From Lachnospiraceae bacterium (GTDB taxonomy: Bacteria; Bacillota; Clostridia; Lachnospirales; Lachnospiraceae), in the NCBI GenBank assembly GCA_024693135.1, contig JAILLN010000048.1:1-64000 (forward strand): a DNA stretch of 64,000 nucleotides. The letters run 5' to 3'. Of the stretch, positions 51,273-59,763 are shown in pieces (position 1 is the stretch's first letter; each line of letters begins with the position of its first letter). Below the pieces are notes generated by a model. The model ran no database searches, was not told the DNA's origin, and saw only the letters and a program-made list of their open reading frames with translations. Made by a program: the position numbers and the translations under genes.

Positions 51273-53015
51273 TCACTTTGAGGAGAAAGCGTAAACCCTG
51301 GCCTCGTAAGGGCGGAAGTAGCCATGGTCTGCTATTTTCGAGACCAGCAGTTCTTTCACGGAATCTCCCTCCGGGGCATACAGGTTCAGCTCTTCTTTCT
51401 TCACGGTCTTGGGATAGTTGCAAAGCAGCAGTCTTCCCCTTCGGTTTTGGTAGGCCTCCGGAAGTCTTACCCGGACCGGCCTTCGCACGAAGGAGCAGAT
51501 GATAAGGTAGCGCATTTTTCCAAGTCTTCTCTCATACAAATAGATCCGCTTATCCTTCGGGAAGTATTCCCGGTAGCTCCCATAGATCAGGGTTCTGCTG
51601 TGTTTTCTAAGTTCAAGGCATTTCCGGTAGAAGTTCAGGATGCTTCCCGGATCGTTCTCTTCATCCGCCACGTTGATGGTATGGTAGTTATTGTTTACAT
51701 AAAACCATGGCTCTCCCTCGGTAAAGCCGGCATGTCTTTCATCGCTCCACTGCACCGGCGTCCTTGAGGAATCCCGGCTTGAGATATGGATCCGCTTCAG
51801 CCGTTTTTTGATGCTGTCCTTTACATGGTAGCGGTAATAATTGTTTCTGGAGGACACGTCGGCATACTGTTCTATGGAATTCAGCCGGATGTTCAACATG
51901 CCGATCTCCTGCCCCTGGTAGATGAAGGGCGTGCCCTGCTGGAAGAGATAGCTTACCGCCAGCATTTTGCCGCTCTCTTTCCAAAACAGCGGGATCCTTC
52001 GGAGGCTTCCATGTCTCCCGTCCCCATACCGGCTGATCACCCTGGGATGGTCGTGGTTTTCCAGATACAGCGCGTTCCAGGCCCGGCCGTCCAGTGCCTT
52101 CTGCCATTTGCTGAAGGCTCTCTTCAGCTTCCTTAAGCGGAAGGGACGGTGGAGATACTCGGTATACAGGCAGTCTGCCATCATATGGTCGAAGGAGAAC
52201 ATCATATCCAGGGATTTCCCGGGCCCGCTTAAGTATTTCAGGGCCGATCTTACCGTGGTCATGGGTCCTTCCCCGATCTGGATGCAGTCGTATTCCCGGC
52301 AGACTTCCCGGAATTCCGCCATATATTCATGGATATGGGGTCCGTCCTTATAATGGGACATTCCCCTGGCCGCCGGCAGGAAGAACAGTCCGTCGGGCAG
52401 CCCCTCTTCCTTCGAGATGAAGTTGATCACATCTTCTCTGAAGCCGTCCACGCCCAGATCCAGCCAGAAGCGGAGGATCTCTTTTACTTCTTCCCTGACC
52501 TTCGGATTATCCATATTGAGGTCCGGCTGTTTCTTCGCAAAGATATGGAGGTAATACTGGCCTCTTTCCGGATCATACTCCCAGGCCTCTCCCTCAAACA
52601 GCGACGCCCAGTTATTGGGCTTGTCTCTCCAGATATAATAATCGCTGTAGGGATTGTCTCTTCCCTTCCGGCTTTCCTGAAACCAGGGATGCTCATCGCT
52701 GGTATGGTTCACCACCAGATCCATGATGACCTTAAGGCCCAGCTCATGGGCTCTGTCCAGTACTTTCGTAAACAGGTCCAGATCCCCATAGTCCGGATGG
52801 ATGTCCTTATAATCCGAGATATCATAGCCGTAGTCTGCGTTGGGCGAGGGATAGATGGGTGAAAACCAGATGCCGTCCACGCCCAGGGAACGGATATAGG
52901 GCAGTTTTTCATAGACCCCGTACAGATCACCGATCCCATCGCCGTTCCCGTCCTTGAAGCTTCGGATCCAGATCTGGTAGAAGGACATTTTTTTGTACCA
53001 ATCGGTCTCCCTCAA
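51273..53015 (-). CDS. GH13 alpha-glucosidase (oligo-1,6-glucosidase type)
   Basis: It hydrolyses alpha-glucosidic bonds of short oligosaccharides in the cytoplasm (no signal peptide). Regions I-IV are intact: MDLVVNHTSDEH, GVDGFREDVINF (nucleophile Asp), IQIGEGPMTT (acid Glu) and LENHDHPR (Asp). The length of 580 residues fits oligo-1,6-glucosidase, trehalose-6-phosphate hydrolase or sucrose isomerase-type relatives; specificity cannot be set by eye. It overlaps the upstream GT4 gene by 4 bp. Confidence 0.92.
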   Translation of the reverse strand: MRETDWYKKMSFYQIWIRSFKDGNGDGIGDLYGVYEKLPYIRSLGVDGIWFSPIYPSPNADYGYDISDYKDIHPDYGDLDLFTKVLDRAHELGLKVIMDLVVNHTSDEHPWFQESRKGRDNPYSDYYIWRDKPNNWASLFEGEAWEYDPERGQYYLHIFAKKQPDLNMDNPKVREEVKEILRFWLDLGVDGFREDVINFISKEEGLPDGLFFLPAARGMSHYKDGPHIHEYMAEFREVCREYDCIQIGEGPMTTVRSALKYLSGPGKSLDMMFSFDHMMADCLYTEYLHRPFRLRKLKRAFSKWQKALDGRAWNALYLENHDHPRVISRYGDGRHGSLRRIPLFWKESGKMLAVSYLFQQGTPFIYQGQEIGMLNIRLNSIEQYADVSSRNNYYRYHVKDSIKKRLKRIHISSRDSSRTPVQWSDERHAGFTEGEPWFYVNNNYHTINVADEENDPGSILNFYRKCLELRKHSRTLIYGSYREYFPKDKRIYLYERRLGKMRYLIICSFVRRPVRVRLPEAYQNRRGRLLLCNYPKTVKKEELNLYAPEGDSVKELLVSKIADHGYFRPYEARVYAFSSK

Positions 53016-54589
53016 GTCTCCTCCTTCTTATGGACCACCTGGCTTACGCCTTCCTTCCATTCTTCCTTTTTTTCCTGCAGCTGTCCCTTCATGTTTTCCC
53101 TTTTTTCCTGCAGCTGTCCCTTCATGTTTTCCTTTTTTTCCTGCAGCTGTCCCGAGACGTTTTCTCCCCAGCTATGCAGCTCGTCCATGGCCTCGTTCCA
53201 GTTTTCCATCATGCCGTCCCGGAATTCCTGCATGTTCTGCTTCAGCTCCTGCATCTCTGCCTTGAATTCCCTCTTCGGCTTGGCAAAGACCTTCTCTGTA
53301 CCCTCCGTAAGCCGGGCCAGGGCGTCCATGAAATAGTCGGAGGCTTCTTTTTTCCTTACGGCAAGCTCTCCTTTTTTCTTCATCTCCATGATCTCGCCGT
53401 AGCGTTCGCAGGCTTCCTTCACCGCATCCTCCCAGGAGATGTAGATCTCGTCCATGGCATTCTGCCCTGTCTGGTGCATGGCTTCCGGCGTCTTTGAAAG
53501 CTTCATGAGCAGCCTTGCCATGGCTTCCCCGTTTTCTTCGATGACAAAGCCGTTTCTTCCGTCCGTGATCCCCTCTGCCGCGCAGGAGCCGCGGATGAGC
53601 ACGCTTGCCAGGCCGCAGGCCGCCGCCTCCCTGACCACGATGCCGTTGGTATCATAGGTGGAGGGGAATAAGAAGAGATCCGCCGCGGTATTATAGGCAC
53701 GGAGCCGGTTCCGGTCCCGCTCTGCCCCGGCGAAGATAATCCGCCCCGGCAATGTGGATTCCCCTCCGGTATGCATTCTGCCCTCCGCATCCCGGTAATC
53801 CACGGCTATTCCCAGTTTTCTGGCCTTTTCCTTCATTTCCTCCGCATCGACCCCGTTTCCCACAAAGATCATGCGGTAGTCTTCCCCGGCATCGCTTAAG
53901 CGCTTCATGGCATCCACGATGATGGAAAGCCCCTTGTATCTTACGATCCTTCCCACGAAGAGATAGACCGGCACGCCCTCCTTCAGGTCATATTCCTTCA
54001 TGACCTCACGGACTTCTTTTTCGCTGACCCGGCCCTTGGCAAAATCCACGCCGTTGCTCATCACCCGGTAGTCCCCCTCATAGCCCAGGGATCTCAGGTT
54101 TTCTCCCGCTCCGTGGCTTACCGTCCAGACCTCATCGCAATAGGAGATGTTTTCCGCCAATATCTTCGCTCCCTCGCTTTGGAGGAATTTATTCTTTACG
54201 GCCATGGCGATATCCTGGTCGAACTTGGTATGGTAGGTAAATATGATGGGTGCGCCGGTCTCGTTGCGGATGATCCGTGCCAGCACCGTAGAGGATACGG
54301 GGCAATGGGTATGGATGATATCCGGCTTGAATTCCTGCATTTCAACCAAAGCCTCGGCCGCGAAGGGGTTCCCTGCCCGGTAGCCCTTTACGATATTGGT
54401 GGTATCATAGCTTTTATAGGGCACTACCCGGTAGGGGTAGCCGTCATATCGGGCATCCGGATACCTGGGGGTAGCTACCAGGACCTCCGCCAGGTTTTTT
54501 TCCGTCATGATCCGGGCGTAGTTCATCACCACATTTGCCACCCCGTCGATCACCGGCGGAAAGGAATCATTCAATAATGCAGCCTTCAT
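53012..54589 (-). CDS. GT4 glycosyltransferase with C-terminal coiled-coil repeats
   Basis: A GT-B glycosyltransferase similar to diacylglycerol glucosyltransferases. The acceptor domain contains DSFPPVIDGVANVV, IIHTHCP and FTYHTKFDQD. The donor domain contains VYLFVGRIVRYKGLSIIVDAM, LFLFPSTYDTNGIVVREAAACG (EX7E type). Residues about 400-525 are an added charged helical tail including three near-identical 11-residue units (GQLQEKKENMK). It starts directly after the stop of the 54590 gene, whose end carries its GGAGG. It probably makes a membrane glycolipid (inference). Confidence 0.9.
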   Translation of the reverse strand: MKAALLNDSFPPVIDGVANVVMNYARIMTEKNLAEVLVATPRYPDARYDGYPYRVVPYKSYDTTNIVKGYRAGNPFAAEALVEMQEFKPDIIHTHCPVSSTVLARIIRNETGAPIIFTYHTKFDQDIAMAVKNKFLQSEGAKILAENISYCDEVWTVSHGAGENLRSLGYEGDYRVMSNGVDFAKGRVSEKEVREVMKEYDLKEGVPVYLFVGRIVRYKGLSIIVDAMKRLSDAGEDYRMIFVGNGVDAEEMKEKARKLGIAVDYRDAEGRMHTGGESTLPGRIIFAGAERDRNRLRAYNTAADLFLFPSTYDTNGIVVREAAACGLASVLIRGSCAAEGITDGRNGFVIEENGEAMARLLMKLSKTPEAMHQTGQNAMDEIYISWEDAVKEACERYGEIMEMKKKGELAVRKKEASDYFMDALARLTEGTEKVFAKPKREFKAEMQELKQNMQEFRDGMMENWNEAMDELHSWGENVSGQLQEKKENMKGQLQEKRENMKGQLQEKKEEWKEGVSQVVHKKEET

Positions 54590-55138
54590 CTAATCCTCCG
54601 TCTCTTCTCCATATAATCCTTTGATATAAGCCTTAAAGGAAAGCTCTCCTGCGGCATAGGAAAGGATTCCCTTAAGGGTATCCTCCAGGTCTTCAGCAGC
54701 CGCATCAAGGGCGTCGGACAGGACTGCTGTAAAGCGCTCTGCCGGCAGTTCGGGCACGATAGGGATGGTATAGCGGTACAGCAGCTGCTTCGGGATCAGG
54801 ACTTCTTCGTCCTCTTCCAGATCCATGGCGTAATGCCCGCCGCAAAGCACCCCGTTGGTCACCGCAAGCAGCACCGCCAGATCTCCCTTGGATTCCGGAG
54901 GGAATTCCGAAAGATCCCCAAGCCTTCCCTCCATAAGCAGATAGGAGATGTCCTGCAGCTCCTCCTTCTGCGGCAGGAATCCCAGATCCAGATAGATATC
55001 CCCTCCGTACTCCTTTCCGCTTAGAAGCAGGGACAGTATGGTACCGTCCTCCGAAAGCCGGGCCGCGATGTGCCGGCTGTTCAGGTCATCACATAAGGAT
55101 GAAAGGGCTTCTTTTTGTTTTTTGATCAGGTCCTCCAT
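54590..55138 (-). CDS. Unrecognised 182-residue acidic protein (cassette protein A)
   Basis: I do not recognise a family with confidence. It has an N-terminal helix, a beta stretch (GGDIYLDLGFLP), then VTNGVLCGGHYAMDLEEDE, a strand with YRYTIPIVPEL and a C-terminal helix. The NG-x3-GG turn followed by a short strand and a xPxV/I segment resembles the protein at 59146-59622 and, loosely, YbjN/type III chaperone-like folds (inference). There is no signal peptide. It lies 106 bp behind the 1011-residue protein and is coupled to the GT4 gene. Confidence 0.7.
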   Translation of the reverse strand: MEDLIKKQKEALSSLCDDLNSRHIAARLSEDGTILSLLLSGKEYGGDIYLDLGFLPQKEELQDISYLLMEGRLGDLSEFPPESKGDLAVLLAVTNGVLCGGHYAMDLEEDEEVLIPKQLLYRYTIPIVPELPAERFTAVLSDALDAAAEDLEDTLKGILSYAAGELSFKAYIKGLYGEETED

Positions 55139-55161
55139 ATAATCCTCCGTTTATTCAGTCC

Positions 55162-55256
55162 ATGCTCTCCTCAGGCTTTGAGATTCGGCTTTGAGATTCG
55201 CCTCCGCACGGCTGTCTGACCGATCCTTGCCATCGATGCTCTCCTCAAGCCCCGAG
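55162..55256. repeat. Diverged duplication of a gene 3' end
   Basis: ATGCTCTCCTCA occurs at 55162-55173 and 55236-55247, the second copy including the stop codon of the 1011-residue protein. Flanking sequence is also similar (period 74 bp). Within it, a 13-bp unit GGCTTTGAGATTC is repeated twice at 55174-55199. Confidence 0.6.
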
Positions 55257-58200
55257 CTTCGCCGCGATCTGAGCTGCGTTTGGCTGTCTGTCTTCCCTAG
55301 GCGTATATTTGATGTGAAGGAAGTCCGCCACCGAGCTTCCGGCTCTCTCTGCCCTGGTCCGTTTCGGAAAGCTGATCTTCAATCCCAGGCTCTTTATGAT
55401 CTGATAGCAGGCAAGCCCCGTTTCATCCAGATCCTTGTCGCTTTGTACCTCTTCCCTGTCCTTTCGGAAGAAAAGATTTTCATAAAGGAACTGGGCATAG
55501 TTTCCTAGAATATGCCGGTATAGGCTTTCCGAGGAAGTAAAGCCCAGCTCTGCCGCCATATGCTCCCTTAAGCGGCTCCTGTATTCCTTCTTTTCCTTTC
55601 CCTTAAGCTGCAGCCACCCGGCACCGAAAAAACGCTCTCCCATGCTGTCCAGCTGCAGGAATTCATCCACGGCGGATTTCTTTTTCTTCTTATCCACAAA
55701 ATAATTGACGATCCGGCTTCCCACGGCGATCCCCGCCGAAGTTATGGACCAGCCAAAGGTTAAGAGCGGTGCCGCAGGCAGAGCCATGAAGTTTACGATG
55801 CTTACCCCAAGGGAGGTTAAGTCGGTAGCAAAATTGAGCGTATTGTTGGCGATCTTCTGTGCCTCGCATCTGGCTCTGAGCTTTACGATCCCTGTGGCAT
55901 ACTCCGCATCGTTCCCCTGAAGCTTTCCTTTTTCCTTAAGCTTCGATACCCGGTATGCTCCGACGGCCAGATGTCCTGCATGCTTTACTTCCTTGAATCC
56001 CTCCAGGGTATCCGCCGCAAGCTTTACCCCGGCTACGGCCATTCCGCCGCCGGCCACCACCTTGATGCCGATGGGTGTGGCCTCTTTCACAAATCCGCTC
56101 AGCTTCTCAGCACCCTTCGTAAGCTCTCCCAGCTTCCCTGCCTTTTTCATGGCCTTGGGTACGGACAGCAGCATATTCGCGGCACCGGATACCAGCCCCC
56201 AGTCCGTAGAAATGGTGGTGCTGGCAAGCTTCGCCATGTCCACCATCAGATCGCTGTACCCCACCCCGGATTTCATATGGCGTATGATCCCCACTATCCC
56301 CACGACCCCGCCGATGGCTCCGATGACGCCCTGGATGGAGGAAAACGTCGCCGCGCTCACATTGAGGATTGACGTTCCCACGATCTGGCCTACACTCATC
56401 TCTCCGCCCGGCCCGCCCCAGATCGACGGGATCTTATCAATCTTTGCCATCACGGACACTCCCTGCTTGATCAGGAACCTGGCCGTACCCGGATTCTTGC
56501 TTTTAAAGCCCTTATCATATCCGGATTGGAGCTTCTCTATGATCCGCTCCCCTTCCATATCCTGTTCAATGTCCAGGTTCTCAGGCAGGCCGTATTCCTT
56601 CTTCAAAGAAGAGATCATGAGGCTCAAGTTATGATCCGCAAGCTTCAGCTCATCCAGCCTCTTTGCCGCATTCCTGCCCTTTTCCTTGACGGCCTCCCTT
56701 TTTCCCCCTTTCTTGATCAGGGCAGAATCCCTTTTCTGTATGGCATCCCTGCATTCCATCAAAGCCTTCAGATATTCCTGAAGGCAGACGTCTCTTTTCA
56801 GCTCCAGCCTTGAAACGGCACTCCTCTTTTCGGCCATCTCCCGGATGGTTTTCTTATCCTCTTCGGTCAATTCTCCTTCAAAGCCCTTAAGGAGTGCTTC
56901 CTCTTCCTCCTCAATGCTCTGCGCTCCTTCTTCCCCCTTCTGCCCCGTAAACATATCCATGCTCCGGATGGCCGTTCCTATGGATTCATTCTTTACGAAG
57001 GCTATGCCGGCCTCCAGCTTTTCCCAGGCGATCTCCGGCCTGAATTTTTTGCTGATCACGACAAGCTTCCTTTTTGCTCTTTTCATCAATCCCTTCGTGA
57101 CCCTCGCCTCGAATTTTTTCTCATCCGGGATGAAGCCCAGCTGGGAAACCGTGACATCCAGTGCATTCGGGCTGGAAAGACGGTTTTCCTGAATGAGATA
57201 ATACGCCAAAAGCCTCTCCCTTTCGGTAAGGGAAAGCAGCTGATCTAAAAAGGAGGGATTCCCGCCCTTCTGGTCGATATGGTTTATGATCCAGCGGTCG
57301 ATGGTATACAAGCCCTCCTGCTGCCCGGGAGAAAGAGGCGATTCCTTATCGTCTTTTTCGTTTTCCCCCGTCCGGCGGTCGACCCGGTAAGCCTCCCTTT
57401 TAACCTTTTCCAGGATGCCGTCCTGCTCCACCCCGAAGGCCTTTTGATGGGCGCTTTCTTCTGTCCCCAAAAGGCCCATTTTGTTTAAGAATTCCGTGGT
57501 AAGAGGATCCTTCAGTTCCTTCTTTAGAATACCCAGCAAAGGCGTGGCAGGAGGAGCCTCCTCCTCCTTCTTCTGGAAAAAATCCATCAAAGCATCAAAG
57601 CGTTCTATGGCTCTTTCGACCTCCTGCTTCCTGGGTCCCTGGATGAGCTTCTGGGAATAAAGCTCCTTATATTCCGCAACCAATGCTGCAAACGGCTTTG
57701 CGATCCGGTATAACCGTTCTGCCTTCTGCATTCCGGAAAGAAAGGGATCCTCCATGAGCTTCTTCCGGATGCCCCGGAAGGTCTTGAAAAACTCCTTTCC
57801 CCTCTTTGCCACCCCGTCCTTATGCTCCTTTCCGGCATAGGTATCCAGTACGGTCTTTAGGGACTTCCCGCTTTGTAATACATGCTTCCGGGTGATCTCA
57901 TCCATCTTCAGGGAGCGGACCACTCGGTCGCGTTCCTTCCTCGCCTCCGGTGTCAGATTATGCAGATCCTCCTCTGCCCTGAGGTCTCCCTCCAGCACCT
58001 GCTCCTTTTCCAGGATCGCCATATCCATCAGGTCTTTTACGGCATCCTCTTTTTTCTTTTTTGCCGATTCTGAAATCTGGCTTAAATCCTTGGAATATTC
58101 CTCATAAAGGCTTATGGCTTCCACATCGGAAAAGAAAAGGGCCTCCTCCTTCCGAGATTGATCCTCCGTCTGCGTTTCCGCTGTCTTATTGACCTCCACG

Positions 58201-58280
58201 GGCTGCCTTGAGACCAGGTCGCTGTATACCGTCCGGATCTTTTCCTGCTTTACTTCAGCGCCGGTGTCATTTCCGCTCAT
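55245..58280 (-). CDS. Unrecognised 1011-residue protein with central hydrophobic segments
   Basis: I recognise no family. Residues 1 to about 620 are charged, Lys/Glu-rich and probably helical, with no signal peptide. Three hydrophobic Gly/Ala-rich segments follow at about 627-668 (IQGVIGAIGGVVGIVGIIR), 735-758 (IKVVAGGGMAVAGVKLAA) and 813-863 (LPAAPLLTFGWSITSAGIAV). The last about 150 residues are charged again (LGNYAQFLYENLFF). The pattern recalls pore-forming or membrane-inserting effectors, but it could equally be a structural protein. The ATG at 58280 overlaps the GNAT stop by 4 bp and has a G-rich site upstream; a further ATG 10 codons earlier is less likely. Confidence 0.8.
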   Translation of the reverse strand: MSGNDTGAEVKQEKIRTVYSDLVSRQPVEVNKTAETQTEDQSRKEEALFFSDVEAISLYEEYSKDLSQISESAKKKKEDAVKDLMDMAILEKEQVLEGDLRAEEDLHNLTPEARKERDRVVRSLKMDEITRKHVLQSGKSLKTVLDTYAGKEHKDGVAKRGKEFFKTFRGIRKKLMEDPFLSGMQKAERLYRIAKPFAALVAEYKELYSQKLIQGPRKQEVERAIERFDALMDFFQKKEEEAPPATPLLGILKKELKDPLTTEFLNKMGLLGTEESAHQKAFGVEQDGILEKVKREAYRVDRRTGENEKDDKESPLSPGQQEGLYTIDRWIINHIDQKGGNPSFLDQLLSLTERERLLAYYLIQENRLSSPNALDVTVSQLGFIPDEKKFEARVTKGLMKRAKRKLVVISKKFRPEIAWEKLEAGIAFVKNESIGTAIRSMDMFTGQKGEEGAQSIEEEEEALLKGFEGELTEEDKKTIREMAEKRSAVSRLELKRDVCLQEYLKALMECRDAIQKRDSALIKKGGKREAVKEKGRNAAKRLDELKLADHNLSLMISSLKKEYGLPENLDIEQDMEGERIIEKLQSGYDKGFKSKNPGTARFLIKQGVSVMAKIDKIPSIWGGPGGEMSVGQIVGTSILNVSAATFSSIQGVIGAIGGVVGIVGIIRHMKSGVGYSDLMVDMAKLASTTISTDWGLVSGAANMLLSVPKAMKKAGKLGELTKGAEKLSGFVKEATPIGIKVVAGGGMAVAGVKLAADTLEGFKEVKHAGHLAVGAYRVSKLKEKGKLQGNDAEYATGIVKLRARCEAQKIANNTLNFATDLTSLGVSIVNFMALPAAPLLTFGWSITSAGIAVGSRIVNYFVDKKKKKSAVDEFLQLDSMGERFFGAGWLQLKGKEKKEYRSRLREHMAAELGFTSSESLYRHILGNYAQFLYENLFFRKDREEVQSDKDLDETGLACYQIIKSLGLKISFPKRTRAERAGSSVADFLHIKYTPREDRQPNAAQIAAKLGA

Positions 58281-59149
58281 TTCCCCGTCCCCCTTTCCAA
58301 AAGAAGGCACTGCATGTATTCCTGCACCAGATATTCCTTTTCCGGAGGATTAAAGGACTGCATCATGCCATAATAGATGTAGTCGTCATTTAAGGCCGTA
58401 AGGATCAGAAAATCTCCCCCGAAATCCTTCGCCGCCTCCTCGACCACGTCAGAAAACAACACCGGATACAGGCCTTTCCTTCCGGCTTTTTCCGTAAGAT
58501 AGGGCACGGAAAGATAAAGGACCTCCTCCCTGAGCTTCCTTGCGATCAGAACCGCCTCGATCTCATCCTTTTCCATCATAAAACGGCTGAAGCTTCCTTC
58601 CAGAGCGGACCGGACAAAGGAAAAGCCGGTCTCCCCCTGCCTGGAGAGCAGGGTACGGATGGCCTTCTCCTCTATTTTGTCATAAGGCAGGGATCCGGGA
58701 AGCTTTTTCCGGTTTTTCCGGATCAGATCAAAAAAGCCGGTATCCGCCATTTCCCTGTAGTGGTAGACCAAAAGCCTCCCATTCAGGGAAAGAGGCATGT
58801 AATCCCGGTGGCAGAAAAACCCGGTGATCTCCTCCGCATTCTGGTACTTTACAAAAGTCCTGCAGAGGATATTGGCCACGCCCTTCTTTTTCAGGTAATC
58901 CCTGCTGTATTCAAGAAGTCCCGTAGCGACCCCCTTCTCCCGGCATTCCTCCATGGTCATGATGTATTCCAGCCAGACATCCTTTCCCTTCCGCTTTGGA
59001 TGAGAAAAGACCGCATATCCCTGAAGCTTCCCATCCTTCAAGGCCGCGATCATGATGCTCTCAAAATGTTCCTTTTTTATGATGGCTCCCACATAGGGAG
59101 GAGCCGCCTGAAGCAGGGCCGCCTCCGGCTTTACCGCTGCATAATTCAT
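58277..59149 (-). CDS. GNAT acetyltransferase with a probable second, degenerate GNAT half
   Basis: The first half (about residues 20-120) is a GNAT N-acetyltransferase: motif A is LEYIMTMEECREKGVATGLL with the acetyl-CoA loop CREKGVA. The second half (about 170-285) repeats the alpha/beta pattern (EAVLIARKLREEVLYLSVPY ... FLILTALNDDYIYYGMM) without a clear loop. It has 290 residues. The start and stop overlap its neighbours by 4 bases each, so it is tightly coupled to both the 59146 gene and the 1011-residue protein. The substrate is unknown; modification of the large neighbour is possible (inference). Confidence 0.82.
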   Translation of the reverse strand: MNYAAVKPEAALLQAAPPYVGAIIKKEHFESIMIAALKDGKLQGYAVFSHPKRKGKDVWLEYIMTMEECREKGVATGLLEYSRDYLKKKGVANILCRTFVKYQNAEEITGFFCHRDYMPLSLNGRLLVYHYREMADTGFFDLIRKNRKKLPGSLPYDKIEEKAIRTLLSRQGETGFSFVRSALEGSFSRFMMEKDEIEAVLIARKLREEVLYLSVPYLTEKAGRKGLYPVLFSDVVEEAAKDFGGDFLILTALNDDYIYYGMMQSFNPPEKEYLVQEYMQCLLLERGTGK

Positions 59150-59622
59150 CGCCTTTCCCTTCCGCACCGTATGATTGTGGCGCTGTAACGATCTGCCATG
59201 GAAAGAGAAAGGGCCAGGCAGGAATCTGCTTCCTCTAAAAGCTCTCCCTCCTCGTGGATGCTTCCTACGGGTACCTTAAGCTGATAGATCACGGTGCCCT
59301 CCGACGGATTATAAGCAAAGCCGCCCAGAGGGATCTCGCCGTTTACCAGGGCGGTCTCCGCACAGACAAGGGCTAGGTTTTCCTCCGGGATTTCGGTAAG
59401 CACCGTGACCGTCACCATCATCACGGCGGCTCCGGGAATCTCAGCCCCTGCGATGCCGAATTCTGCCAAAGCCTCATTGGCCATGCCTCCAAAGCCGGAA
59501 AGCTCCATAACGAGCAGCCCCCCAAGAAAGCCCGTCTCCTCCGGAGAAAGGATATCGACTCCTTCTGCCCCGTTTTCGGTAAGTCTTTCTTCCAGTTTCC
59601 TTAATAGGTTCGGATAATCCAT
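59146..59622 (-). CDS. Unrecognised 158-residue protein (cassette protein B)
   Basis: A small soluble acidic protein without signal peptide: an N-terminal helix (MDYPNLLRKLEERLTENG), a strand (VMMVTVTVLTEIPEE), then ALVNGEIPLGGFAYNPSEG and a strand with YQLKVPVGS, ending in a helix. It shares the NG-x3-GG and xPV/I layout with cassette protein A at 54590. The ATG at 59622 is chosen although its site is weak; the longer frame would begin inside the 38-bp repeat region and has no ribosome site. ATGA overlap with the GNAT gene. Confidence 0.75.
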   Translation of the reverse strand: MDYPNLLRKLEERLTENGAEGVDILSPEETGFLGGLLVMELSGFGGMANEALAEFGIAGAEIPGAAVMMVTVTVLTEIPEENLALVCAETALVNGEIPLGGFAYNPSEGTVIYQLKVPVGSIHEEGELLEEADSCLALSLSMADRYSATIIRCGRERR

Positions 59623-59642
59623 GCTTTTCTCGCTTTCTCTTC

Positions 59643-59742
59643 TCCGGTGTGATTTCCCTGTTTTCTTTCGGTTGATGTGACAGGTTCTTTGCATTTTGGT
59701 TCTATCCGGTGTGATTTCCCTGTTTTCTTTCGGTTTATGTGA
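59643..59742. repeat. Direct repeat pair (38 bp, two copies)
   Basis: Copies at 59643-59680 and 59705-59742 differ at one base (TCCGGTGTGATTTCCC ... ATGTGA; period 62 bp). They lie just upstream of the 59146-59622 gene and downstream of the lipoprotein gene. Confidence 0.9.
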
Positions 59743-59763
59743 GGAAGTTGCCGGGGGCCGGCT

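Noticed and set aside
53066-53158. Non-coding tandem repeat
   Set aside because: The 33-bp period keeps frame and encodes an amphipathic 11-residue unit inside the glycosyltransferase tail.
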